Part shown: positions 1-12,000 of the stretch, piece by piece
How the letters are laid out: the number at the start of each line of letters is the position of its first letter
How positions within the stretch are numbered: the stretch's first letter is position 1
NCBI RefSeq assembly: GCF_000224145.3
Contig: NC_020175.2
Location: 3,548,360 to 3,612,359 of the forward strand
DNA length: 64,000 bases
Direction of reading: 5' to 3'
Origin: Ciona intestinalis
Taxonomy: Eukaryota > Chordata > Ascidiacea > Phlebobranchia > Cionidae
Position numbers and translations under genes: made by a program
The notes under the pieces: model-generated
The model's database searches: none
The model's input: the letters and a program-made list of their open reading frames with translations, nothing else
What the model was told of the DNA's origin: nothing

Positions 1-233
1 TATTCTTAGCAGAATTTTTTGAACAAGGCTTACTATTCGGTCTCTTATATCCAAAGTTGCCAAACCAGGGGTGGCAGGGTATTGTGACTTATTTTAGAAA
101 TTTCTGCAATGTAAAATTTAAAAAAATTCTGGGTCAAAATGTACACTACTGCCTGTACTCTCAAATTCTTAATATATTTCTTCTAAAGCTTGAGCAATCT
201 TTTTAAATTTATATTTAATTTTTTTCTCTACAG

Positions 234-3200
234 CTTACACCCTTTATTCCCTGGTGCGAATGAGGTTGACCAGATATCTAAGATACATGATGTACTTGGC
301 ACCCCTGATGCTTCTATCCTTAATAAAATGAAACAGTGAGTGTCTAGCTTTAAATAGACCTAATTTCATATGTCTAAAGCACCCAATCTTAGAGTGGCTT
401 TGAAGAACTGGCAAGGGGACTGCAGAAAGTTATTTTTAGCCAGTGTTCTTTTTATAGATTATTAATATTAATAAATTAATTTGAGTTTTTTTTTGCTTAG
501 GCAAAAGTATAAGTCCCAAGAAAGTGCAAATTAATATTAAGAAAAGATTATTTTTTGTCAACAACAAAAATAGTTGTATAAATTAAATGTATTCATTGTG
601 ATATATTCCATGAATCGAGCCCTGATATAATATCTTGCTCCAGCCTGTTCCAGTGGTAAATTATGTGTTTTTTAAATTGTAAATACGCATTAAAAAAAAA
701 TAAAAAATATCCTTTCAAAATAATCACCAAAACAGAACCGATGTTGTAGTTCTGCCACGCGAGGGTAAATAAGATACATTTATTCATTCATACAAGTTAT
801 ATTCAATTTTTCTTCTTCCCTGCAGCCTGCTAAAGTTTAACATTTTCCTAACACACCATTTTCAGAAAATTGTAAAAAAAAATTTTCACATTAAAAAAAA
901 TTACAAATATTTTAACATTTAAAAAATATTTCATTTTTTAGTCGAAATCGAGGAATCAACTTTGACTTTCCTCAAAAGAAAGGAACAGGGATTGAAAAAC
1001 TGCTTCCCCACGCCTCACAACAATGTATTGAACTTATATACAAGATGTGTACGTATGACCCTGATGAAAGGATAACTGCAAAGCAAGCATTACGACACCC
1101 CTACTTTAGAGATATACGGTAACTTATGTGTTTAATTAAAGCATTCTATTCTATTTCTTTGTGGGTAAGGCCCTGCTTTAGGTCCTAGGATTTATGCCAG
1201 GATAGGACCATTACCCCAACACTCAGGGTGCTACCACATGGACCTTGCTAGTTTTTAGAGCCTGACGCTTCCTTGAAGGTAGCTGACAAGGGCTTTAATG
1301 GTAATGGATGGGAGATCTTCCTAATAGTTGGTTTTAGACAAAAATAGACACTTTTTTGTCATATTAAATTGTATATGTTTACCTACTAAATATTTCTACT
1401 TTTTTTCTTTAAAAGAAAAAAATACAAGTTTTCATCATTATCTACATATCGGACTTCGAAGTGCCAGACTGTTATTTCTGCTTCCAACTGGTCCTTCCCC
1501 ATCTTATTAGTTTAAAATTCAACACGTATACAATTCAGTCATAATTTACCCAGCTGCTGTATTTCAACATAATGTGCGCCGTGCACGCTTATAAAACGGA
1601 AAACTGGGCGTTTTTTGGTCGTTTTTCATTTGGGGAATCACGCTTTCGTGTCCTAATTCCTCAAGGGTACTTAGGACTTGCGTGGGGCTCTTAGCTTTAT
1701 ATATTCAAGTCTACAGGTGTTGATTCAGGCTTCCCATGATTAATAGACAGATGGTGTAGCCACGTTAGTTCAGATGCCAGCTGAGGTGGATTATAATACA
1801 TGGCCCTAATATAAGACAACTAGCATTCAACATTTCAGGCAGTTTAGTATTAAGTTTTGTTTTGCGCAGTGGAGTAAATTTTTAGTTTTAGGCAATTTTT
1901 TAGCCTGTTTAGGTGTCTGCTTTTCAATGGTTTAATTTTCAAGCGATAAATTTTAAACAATGATCACCTAATATATAAAAATGTATTTTTCGGCTTGTTT
2001 TAAAAAATATGTTATTTTTAGCTTTTTTCGGTAAAAAAAACTTTATTTTAAAAAGATTCTTCAAGTGCGTTGGGTATGCTTGCTTGCTACGTACTAAGGT
2101 TTTAGCTTTAAGGTAGTTTTGAAATTTTAAATTCATTTGTAAATAAAAAACCTAGAAAAAAAAATCCTAAATATGTTTGTAAAATTTTCATAAAAAAATA
2201 TTAAAAACATGGTTTTACGTAGTCCTGTAATTTTAAATCGATGTGATTATAAAAATTCTAAAAGAATTTAAAAAAAATTACTTAAAAATATTTTGTAAAA
2301 TTTTCATAGCAGATATTTTAACTTGTCCTGTTTTACTGTAATGGACGATAAAGTTATGCTGATGATTCCAACTGTGTGGCTGCCTCAAGAAATTGATGGA
2401 ATTAATATGTAAGGTTTAATAAAGCTACCAGTTAATATTAACAACTCTAAAAAGCAACACTCCAATTTTGAGTGGCGTGGTGGTCTTACGCTATACGGGA
2501 CTTTTTTCGATTCATTTTTGAAAATGTTATATTTTTTAATTTATTCAATAGCCTATGGAGGATACATTTTGTTTCATATTGAAAATTTTTAACTATTGTA
2601 TACATTACTGGGCGTGATATTTAGAAGAGATAGAGTTTGGCCCATTCCCCCTATGAAAAATATATTTATACACATTTTGATACACAAAATTTCTAAAACT
2701 AAAACCGTTTAACTTTTCAGAGGGGCCAAGAAAATTATATTATCAGAAATTTTGCGTTAAAAAGTTTACCCCTAAAACTAGGCACATATAAAACTAAACC
2801 TCTTAATTTTCCAGGGAGGCAGAAAAGCGAGCACAAGAAGCTCAACAAATGTCACGATATAACGAAGCTGGTTCAGTTAAAGGAGGACCTGGGTCTAATG
2901 CTGGTGATGTTCCTGTCTGGAAACAAAACCAAATACAAAAGAAAAGGGTATGTGTATATTATTTTTTACAGTTTTATGGAAAATTCCAAAACAATTAGTC
3001 AGCTTTGTGCTGTTTTTAAGGATTTTTGTGAAAAATTTTTTTTGTAAAATTAAAAAAAAAGTTTTTTGTAAAGAATTTATATTTTATAGTGTTTTGGTAA
3101 CACAAGACAATTTCCTAGTTTTATCAGATTATTTTTGGTCAAATGTGTTGTTCATTTAGCAGAGAATTAGTGCAACAGAAAGACTGTACAAGCCACTCCA

Positions 3201-5295
3201 AGATTCCAGTAGTTTTATAGAAAAATCCTCAAAAAGCAAACAAGAAGAAATCTGGCAGAACAGGAGAAATGCTTCCAAACAAAAACGGGTGCATTTTTCT
3301 GCTGTAGTTAAACGGCAGAGCAAAGTATCAATATGCAAGGCGGTGGCTGGGACTTTTGACTCAGATCAGGACCTTACCAAGTTAGGCAAAAAAGAAAGCA
3401 AAATGAAATGGAAAAATAAAGCTGTTAGTGAAGTGGCACCGCAGAAAAAGTTATCTAATACAAAAGGTTTTAGCAATTTGAGCAAAAGTACAGTGCAGAA
3501 AAAAGGGGCGTCTAAAAAAGAGGTATCGCCTAAAAAGTCAGGAGAAGTTGTTAAGAAAAAATCTTCAACTGTAGTTAAAAAGCAGAAAGAAAAACTTAGA
3601 AAACCAATGTTTCCAGAAATAACACCTTGCAGGAAAGAGATTACTGTTTTAAATCAGGTAGGCAGTTTCTATTCTGTAAGGGTAAGGTCTTATGACATGT
3701 ATTCCATGCTACAATTGTGGGTGTATTTGTCCTTGGGCAAGACACTTAGCGTTAATTGCTCCAACCCAGTGGTCACTAATGGGTTGTCCAAAGCTTTCAG
3801 ACGTACTTTAAAAAAAATCATAATTTGTGTTTAAATGTATGAATAAAGTTTACTGTTTTGAATATCATAGAATAAAATATTTTACAGTCAAGATGCTGCA
3901 ATTGTTAAATGCAGTTATAAAAAAAAAACATACAAACGTTTTCATAACATCTTTCAACCTAATAAACGTATGTGTCCTTTGGCAAGACGCTTAACCGTAA
4001 TTGTTCCAACCCAGTGGTCACTAATAGGTTGTCCAAATTATCAGCCACACATAAAAAAAATGAAAATATCCCCCAAAAATATTCACCCACAAAGTAACAT
4101 ACTTAGTCTTAGTAAGACCTGGCACGAGGTGTATGAAGTTACATTCATTCATAAAATACACTTTATACGTTTTAGCCTTACGGTTTCCATACCCCTTTAA
4201 AAACCGCTATCATATACGTTATCCGCATAAAAGAAAACCTAATAAAACAAATGTCGTCGTTGTTACAGAGGCGGCAACGTCGTCTGGTCGAGCAACACCA
4301 GACGCACCATCAAACATTAGGCGGCATTGGAGTACACGGTAACTCAACCACCAACGCTCAAGGTGCCCTGCCCCAACTCGTGCCAGTAAACGGGACCGCC
4401 CTCCACGGAAATTCGACATTCGGCGGGAATTCAAAGCCCGTTTTCCCGTCAACTACTCTCCCGAAGGTCCATCTTCCGCACCACCATCAGCCTACGACTA
4501 ACAGTTTGCTACCAGGAATCCTGAAGGCGAATATGATGCAGCCAAAAGCCTTACACAAGCCGAAAATAAAGGTAAGAACAATTACCCACAAAGTTACTTA
4601 CGTGGTAACTCGTAAGCTGGCACGAGGTGTATAAAACAACCGTGTTATAACGACTGTCGTTTTCCGGCCACTCGAGGATAAACAAGTTACATTCATTCAG
4701 TTGTTGTAGCCCACCTTTTTCTTTTCTAAATAGTTTGTTTCTTTTCAACCCAATTTTTGGGTGTCTAAATTGCAAGTTTCATTCATTCATTCATTCATAC
4801 CAAGACGTCTTTAAACGTCGTCAGCAGAATTTTGTTTTTAAAGAATCGTCATTTACTGGTATTTGTACGACACAAATAGTGGTACATGTATACCGGTATA
4901 TGCGACTCCGCACTTTCACCATGATTTATTGTAAGCAAACAACAGACGGTGACTAATTATTTGCACTTTGTAACCAAACATTATGGCTTAAAATAACTCG
5001 CAAAATTTCATATGCAATTTAGAGGCACGTTGAGTAAAACATACGTCACTACTATGTCATATCTGTTTACGTCAGTGTTACGTCATATTTAACTACGTAA
5101 TTATCACGTCATACTAACCTATATTTCATATTTTTCTAGTAATTTTCAAGGTTATTTTGTGTACGTCATTCTGACGTCATATTTGTTTACGTCATTCTAA
5201 CGTCATATTTTCCTTTTCAGCCCTCGGAGCCAACCAAGTCGATGTACGGACATTATCAACTGCCGTCTATAAACCGTCACATTTACCACCACTAG
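234..5295 (+). CDS. MOK: MOK-like serine/threonine kinase (3' part of gene)
   Basis: Six coding exons join in frame: 234-335, 942-1118, 2815-2947, 3160-3657, 4269-4571 and 5221-5295 (stop TAG 5293-5295), all with GT-AG borders. The first two encode the C-lobe of a CMGC kinase, including LFPGANEVDQISKIHDVLGT and DPDERITAKQALRHPYF, which match MOK (RAGE1, a MAK/ICK relative) better than MAK itself. The remaining exons give a long basic, low-complexity tail (Lys/Ser-rich in 3160-3657, His/Asn-rich in 4269-4571) ending in YGHYQLPSINRHIYHH. Human MOK also ends with a short LPTI-type motif, so this tail end may be conserved. MOK kinases are linked to cilia by their relatives; that role is inference here. 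The ATP-binding lobe and catalytic loop lie before the window. Introns hold SINE fragments at 3715-4160 and 4578-4797. Confidence 0.85.
733..800 (+). mobile_element. SINE 3' end fragment
   Basis: A short stretch with the family's end (CACGCGAGGGTAAATAAG) and the ATTCATTC tail, inside a MOK intron. Confidence 0.5.
1141..1290. repeat. Interspersed repeat of unknown class (family R3)
   Basis: Contains the words TTCTATTCTATTTCT, GGGTAAGGCCC and 'ACCCCAACACTCAGGGTGC'. Related text recurs at 3667-3715, 18333-18440 and twice at 19316-19575. No coding capacity or clear ends are visible. It sits inside the MOK intron 1119-2814. Confidence 0.45.
3715..4160 (+). mobile_element. Two partial SINE copies
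   Basis: 3715-3806 and 3965-4160 share the SINE body (TTGGGCAAGACACTTA..., CCAACCCAGTGGTCACTAAT, GGTTGTCCAAA). Only the second reaches the 3' region (CACGAGGTGTATGAA, ATTCATTC tail). Both lie in the MOK intron 3658-4268. Confidence 0.7.
4578..4797 (+). mobile_element. SINE 3' half with (ATTC)n tail
   Basis: Starts six bases after the end of the MOK exon 4269-4571. It runs through CCCACAAAGTTAC, GTGGTAACTCGTAAG, CACGAGGTGTATAAAAC, GTTATAACGACTGTCG and the TTCATTC tail. A pure ATTC run follows at 4777-4797. Confidence 0.7.
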
Positions 5296-5402
5296 CGGCG
5301 CTAAGTGGTCATTAAGAACTTTCGCAGCGTTTTTCCTTTCCTTTCGCCGACGAATACGTCACGAATGACGTCACGATTTGCACACACCCACACATGACGT
5401 CA
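5041..5402. promoter_or_regulatory. Cluster of ACGTCA / TGACGTCA words
   Basis: About ten ACGTCA words lie in the last MOK intron and just beyond the stop. Perfect TGACGTCA palindromes are at 5172-5179, 5366-5373 and 5395-5402. This is the binding word of CREB/ATF-type bZIP factors. Whether it is a functional element or a biased genomic word is not decided by the sequence. Confidence 0.35.
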
Positions 5403-6236
5403 GAGCCCCTCACGCACTGTGTCTTCTTTCCTCCCCGCGCGGGTTAGTCACGCCCGAGCGGTTTTATTACGTCATTCGACGCATGGCTGCACCCGGCCAA
5501 ACAAGGCCCTGGAAAAAAATGTTTTCTTCGGGACCGGAAGCCCCGACTTCCCGCCGCCGAAAGCCGAACTGCGTCGAGCGAAATCTCACATACATCACTG
5601 TGCAAGTTAAACGTGTCTTTCTTTTAGTTATCACACTATTTCCTTGTGTCCCACAGAGTTCCAGGCCATTTTCGCGGCCTATAACGCTATCAGTCCCTGA
5701 AAAAACGCCCTAAACAAAATATCAACCCCTGACGCCTGTGGCCTCGTATGCGGTTCCAGTCTGTTATTAAACCAGCAACAGAAATCCACTTAATCCATAT
5801 TAATGCGTTCCAAGTGCCGATAAGTGCGTTGCCGGGCCTTTGCGTTCACATCTGCTTCTGTAACGTCAACGCCGGAAGCAGCGAAGCATCGGCGACCAGT
5901 ATGATAATATAGAGCCAATTAAAACAAGTACACTCGTTGTCCTATCTTGTCCTTTCCTCTAACCCATTACGCTCGCTATATGGTAACATCGGCAAGGGCT
6001 ATTCTAAGTGTCATAATCAGATTGATTAATCCAATTGAGTGTGTACAGAACACGCTATTCCAGGCTGCGAATCAAACGGTAAACAACACGTACCCATAGA
6101 GCCAATATAAAACGTGCTATTCACACTGTACAAGGATTTAAATTTCTGCGCGAAAGTTCCACAAAAAAGAGTAATTTAAAGACGTATTCGAACAAAGGTT
6201 AATAAAATACATAGTAAGCATTTCACAAAAGATATA

Positions 6237-6424
6237 TAGTAGGGTAGGGGGTGATGGGACACATTTTTATTCTATTTCTCGTCCGTTTTGGTAGTAAACA
6301 AAGAACATTCGAAAAATGATACAACCGTATCCTTACAACTCCAATAGACGGTTGATTGTTTAAAACCCGATAAGAATATTTGTATATTATGTCCTAATGT
6401 GTCCCATCTTCCCCCACCCTACTA
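6237..6424. mobile_element. MITE (TIR AGTAGGGTGGGGGAAGATGG), copy 1
   Basis: About 190 bp with terminal inverted repeats: AGTAGGGTAGGGGGTGATGG at the left, CCATCTTCCCCCACCCTACT at the right. The family interior carries TTTTAAACAATTAACAAC or its complement. Confidence 0.85.
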
Positions 6425-7693
6425 AAATCGTTTTTCTACCTATTCTATATGGGTGAGGTCAATTGATTTTGATACACTGTAGCAAAACATACACAAACAT
6501 TCCAACGACTTGGAACCGCGTTCCATCGTACTCTGCCCGACATGTAACACGCCCTTTCTATTTGCCTTGCTTAAAACAACCAACTCCGGCGCTTTCTCCG
6601 TCGCTAAGCAACCGCGCGTGTTATAATCGAGGATTATGACGTCGTAACGGAAGATCGATCGAGTAGGAGCAGACTTCGTTTCACGATTTTACCATTTTGA
6701 TACTTGGTCTTCGCAAAACCAACATAAAACCCGGCAGACGAAGGACCGTCACGTATAGGCAAAAAATCTGTATTCAAACCAGCACTTTAGGCCTGACCGC
6801 GCTGTCAGGCGTATTCCATTAATCCAAAAGCATAACTCGCAAGTTGCCGAGTTATTGTATGTTCTGATACCGTCCGCTTCGAATAACGTTTACCTTTCAA
6901 TTAGCCGTGTTTTCCATAAACCAAATTTCCGCATAAAGCACGACGAACAAACGGGTACTGTTACTTAGCGTTATAAAATTTTATATATTGATGTTATAGT
7001 CACTTTTTTGTGACTTTTTCCTTTCTATAGTAAACATTCTGACCAGTTTTGTGTCATTTTTAACTGAGACAATCTTTTCCACACCTTTTTGTCAGATTCC
7101 TTTTTTCGTTGTTTTTATTTTGCCCGTAGTCAAACGCTTTTACTATCGTTGTTACTGTTAATACGGTTATCGCTGAGAAAAACGTATAAAATGTTCCAAG
7201 CGTTTTAAAAGTGTAGCCTAAAATGTGGGGGCCCGATAGCGCTATCTAGCGCAGTGAATCAGAATTTAGTTAAACCGCTAGCAGCAGAAGAGAGCCTACT
7301 CATTTATGGTTTGGAGTTTTTATATAGAAAATGGAAGTGGCGATATTGCCAAAATAGAAACAGAAAACAGCTTAACAGTAATATATGCAGGTATTTAAAA
7401 CACTATGAATAATTTTACATCGCAATATACCAGCAGAAAATGCAACCTAAAATTGGTTGTATGATTTGGTACTGCGGTACAGCATACACCAATTCGAGCG
7501 ATTGGTAATAGGAAATAATAAACCGGACATATTTTATTACAAGCTGGTGGTCAATTGTTCTGGCGGTCAGCGATTTACTTTTTGATGATAACAGAATAAG
7601 TTACACTGCTACAGCAATGCTGTATGAAAAGTAGAAATTGAAACAATCGTGTGACTGTACATCAACAGTATAAGAGGTATGTACATACATTAA

Positions 7694-7886
7694 ATAGCAG
7701 GGTAGGGAAAACGGGACTCGTTTAGCACTTATTATCTAGATATCTTGATCGTGTTTTAAAAATTAAACAGCGGTCTATTGGAGTCGTGAGGATAAAGTTT
7801 TATAATTCCTTGAATATTCTTTGTTTACTACCAAATGGGACGAGAAAATGGTATGAAAAAGTGTCCCATCTCCCCCACCCTACTAT
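7694..7886. mobile_element. MITE, copy 2
   Basis: Opposite internal orientation to copy 1. The left TIR is diverged (TAGCAGGGTAGGGAAAACGG); the right TIR CCATCTCCCCCACCCTACTA is intact. Confidence 0.8.
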
Positions 7887-8115
7887 ACATTATATATTAT
7901 AGGACAGTTCATACCATATACAGTATTTTTCTGAATGTAATTGTGTTTCGCTTTAACTAATTTATCCATCATTATCGTATTAATAAAGATATTTAAAATG
8001 TATAAGACTGTAAAATAGATACCATTAGTACATAACATCCCATATGTACTACCAAATGGGACGATTAAAGCAAATGAAAACAATAAAACATGGCCCATAC
8101 CCCAATCTACACTGT

Positions 8116-8312
8116 ATAGTGGGGTGGGGAAAAATGGGACACCTTTTTAATCCATTTTCTCGTCTCATTTGGTAAAACAACAAAGAAAATTCAACGAATT
8201 ATAAAACCATATTTTCACGACTTTCATAGACCGTTGTCAATTGTTTAAAATACGATCAGGATATTTGGATATTATGTGCTAAATGTGTCCCATCTTCCCC
8301 CACCCTACTATA
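8116..8312. mobile_element. MITE, copy 3
   Basis: Both TIRs are present (ATAGTGGGGTGGGGAAAAAT / CATCTTCCCCCACCCTACTA), flanked by TATA-like sequence. A diverged end of another copy abuts it at 8045-8110. Confidence 0.85.
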
Positions 8313-8805
8313 CGTTTATTACGTTACACTAAAACAGTATACACTTAAACGAATTTAAGTTTGCGAAATGCTAGTCAACACAGAATGGGACGTTACCTGC
8401 TATTTCTGGCAATCAAAATAAATGTCTTTACCATCTATTGTGCCAAAGGGTATTCTTTATCGTATTACAGCGTTAATTTGCTGCGCCACCACAACGCGTG
8501 TTTTGATTACATTAACTGGTGATAACGCTACTTTTCACTGTGTAAACTGTCAGAAGCGGGTCACTGACAGTAGTTTTTGCTTGCAGGTCTGGAAACTATA
8601 CTAGCGTATGGAAAAATTTATTCAGTGAAATTCATTTAGACTTTATCCAAAGATAGGTTTAATATGCTGTGTAAAGGTATAGTAGTAGTATGCAGGTTTA
8701 ACTTGATTATTTAGGTTAAATTGAAAATGCTATGCTTGTTTAGAAGGGTGTTTAGCCTATACACATGAAAATAAACAATAGTTATAAATGATATTATAAC
8801 GTAAT

Positions 8806-8994
8806 ATAGCGGGGTGGGGAAGACGAGACATCTTTTCATTCCATTTTCTCGTCTCATTTGGTACTAAACAAAGAATTCAAAGAATTATAAACCGTATCCT
8901 CACGACCCATATAAACCGATGTTAATTGTTTAAACACGATCAGGATATTTGGATATTATGTGCTAAAGGTGTCCCATCTTTCCCAACCTACTAG
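8806..8994. mobile_element. MITE, copy 4, next to the ABCG2-like start
   Basis: TIRs are recognisable but diverged (AGCGGGGTGGGGAAGACGAG / TCCCATCTTTCCCAACCTAC). The right end lies about 33 bp before the ATG at 9028, inside the presumed 5' leader or promoter. Confidence 0.8.
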
Positions 8995-9027
8995 ACTATA
9001 TTTTTGAACAGGTATATAAGTCTAGTT

Positions 9028-12000
9028 ATGGAGTCTTTGCAGCCTGATATCAGCGGTGCTCCTTTCGGTAGCCAGGGAGCTAGTTCGGCTGGGGAGAGCG
9101 TTTATTTTACTGCTAAAAGCGAAGAAGACTTGAATGCCGGAAAACCTAACGGTGTTGCTGCCATTGTGGTGCATGCGACTGATAAAGGCAACAAAGAACT
9201 GGTTGAAAGTTCTGGAGGTGTAGACAGAGTGGTTTTGGGGCAAGATTTAAACGCACAGTCCCCGCTTTTGGTAGAAACTGAAAAACGTTCCACAAAAAGC
9301 TCAGAAAATGAAAATCGTGCGAAAAATTTACATAACTCGCACTCTACTGACGCCGCTATCCTATTGGTCAATGAGGAATCAAACCAACCAATCGGAACCG
9401 CGAATGTAACTGACGCATTGCTGACGTCGACACCAGCTCTATACGTCATCACAAACGATGATGACGTCATCGAAACAGCGGTGAAAGAAGCAGCAGCCAC
9501 GCCTCTTAAAAAACGAAATCCACCAGTGAGACGGTTTTCTCTTGGGGGTATTCCAAAAATCTTCATCTCTCCGGCGACACCTCGTGCCTCACCCATCAGT
9601 GGAAAACGGAAAATGTCTCTTCTATCGTGCACCCGGTAATTATTATTGTTTAAATAACAATTTTAACAATTCGCAATGGACCACTGCGTTGGAGCGAGTG
9701 TTTATTGTAATTGCCGTTTATAGTTTCTGGCCCAAAGTCACACACGTCCACAATCGTATAGCAGCGTCGAGCCTCAAATATGAATCCGCTAGGCAAAAGG
9801 CAGACACGCTTACCACTGCTCCACGGTGTCGCACATGTCTTAATAGAATTGATGACTTTTTTGACGTCGGTTATGGATTATGTTATAATATGTAGTGTGC
9901 ATTTTTAAGGTGAACTTTTATGGTCGAACTTCATTTCCGCAGAGTATCTTCTATTGATTATGCATTGACGTCTGAAGACATAGAAGAACTGGATCTTACC
10001 ACCCGAACATTAGGCGAAGTTTGTGACGTCAGAGGAGCCATTATTCTCAGCTATCATGACGTCACAATGAAAGTGAGGGTCATCCCGAAAGTAAAAGAAG
10101 CGATCGGGTACTGTTATGGAGGGGTGACACCTAAATACGATAAGTCCTCGGTGGAAACGGGAGACAAGATTATTCTAAATGGAGTCAGGTAAATGGATAA
10201 GTTACATATTAGCGTGGGGGAAGACGGGACACCTTCATCACAAAGTATCAAAATATCCTGATCATGTTTTATTTATTTAACGATGATGTATGGAAGTCGT
10301 GAGGATGCAGTTTTATAATTCTTTGAATGTTTTGTGCATGCATACCAAATGGCATGAGAAAATAGAAAGAAGTCCCATCTTTTCCCACCCTACTTAATAT
10401 GGTGTTTGAATATAAGAAATCCTGTGCATTACTTTGTACATAAATTTGTCTGTCAAAATTTAACGATTAATTTTTAATATATTAGCCTAATTAGCTTTCG
10501 CTTTCTTTAAAATGGGTATTTTTATGGTATTTCTATAATTTATTTTTCAGCGGAGTTTTTCATCCTGGTATAAACGCTATCATGGGACCTTCAGGGAGCG
10601 GTAAAACAACGTAAGTGTATTGCATCTTTATAATACCATGTTGTCTGAAAATAATACATGTATATAACATACGTTCTGCATTGTCTGTAACAAATATGTA
10701 AATTTTATGAATGAAAATATGATGAGAATTTATTTATCCTTGCGTGGCAGGGCAACATGAGTGTTGTAACGCGGGTGTTCTGTTTCATACACCTCGTGCA
10801 CTCTTACGAGTTACCACGTATGTAACTTTTGGTACGATTATTTTGGTGCGGTGGAAGCAATTACTGAACAAACACATATACACCAACAACGAAACAGCGC
10901 CAGATCTCGAACCCGTAACGTCTGGTGTAAAAGCGAGCGCTCAAATCACTGATGTGTCGATGCGTTACAAAAAAAACTACTATGTAAATGAATGAGGTTA
11001 CATAAATTGAGTAACACTAGTCCGCGGTCTAATTTTGAAACACTGTACAGCGTAGAGTATAAACCTCTTGCTTCAGGCTGCTTGAAATTCTTGCTGGAAG
11101 AAAAAATGGACGAGGTGTTGGGGGTAGGGTGATGGTGAATGGACAACCTATTGCTGCAAAGTTTTGCCAGAAAACAGGTTTCGCTCCGCAGGTATACATA
11201 GCTTATGGGGATATCTAAAGGTATTCTTATTTTTTGTTAAATAGTCTATCTGAATAGGAGAATGCCTAGCGTTAACATGTTTGTTAAATTTGAAGTTTAA
11301 TTTGAAATTACTGTAAGATCACTTTTAATTTGGCTATTTAAATATGTTTTTTTTTAAATCTGAGGCGAAACTAGCAGCTCATTTGTTTTATTGCAAATGA
11401 ATGTAACTTTTTACTCGGCGGGCAACGACAGTCGTTATAACACGGGTATTCTGTTTCATACACATCATCTCATGTCTGCTTACGAGTTACACCATATGTA
11501 TATCTTTTAAAGCAGTTATGCATAACATAAAACCTATTCAGCTACATGCTATCAAATAATCCACTTCCAGTACTGCTAGATTCTACAAATAAATGTCTTC
11601 CCCTGTACTTCCCAGGAGGATATTTTGAACCCCGGATTGACGGTCCGAGAACATATTTGGTATTCTTTGTGTCTCAGGAGACCTGACTCCTTAACCGAGG
11701 CCGAGAAAAGTTTACTACTTGGGGAAATTATTTCAAGTTTAGACTTGCTCAAATGCGCAGACAGTAAGGTAGTTAAACAGATTCAGAAATAATTAAACTT
11801 TTTACAAAAATATGAAAACAAGAGCAATAAAACGATAGTCGTTGTATAGTAGCGTGAGGGAAGATGGGACACCTATCATTCTATTTTCTAGTTCCTTTTG
11901 GTAGTAAACAAAGATCATTTAAAGAATTATAAAATCGTATACTTACGACTACAATAGACCGTTGTTAATTGTTTAAAACACGATCAGGATGTTTAAATAT

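Larger units (their letters stand above)
5296..9027. other. Intergenic region between MOK and ABCG2-like gene
   Basis: No exon with a recognisable product was seen. The first few hundred bases are GC-richer than the rest and may be MOK 3' UTR. The remainder carries four MITE copies (6237, 7694, 8116, 8806) and a diverged fragment near 8045-8110. Short open frames here, for example 5378-5713, show no family resemblance and no splice context. Confidence 0.6.

Noticed and set aside
9102-9632. Minus-strand frame of 176 residues
   Set aside because: It is antisense to the first ABCG2-like exon, which continues in phase into the transporter.
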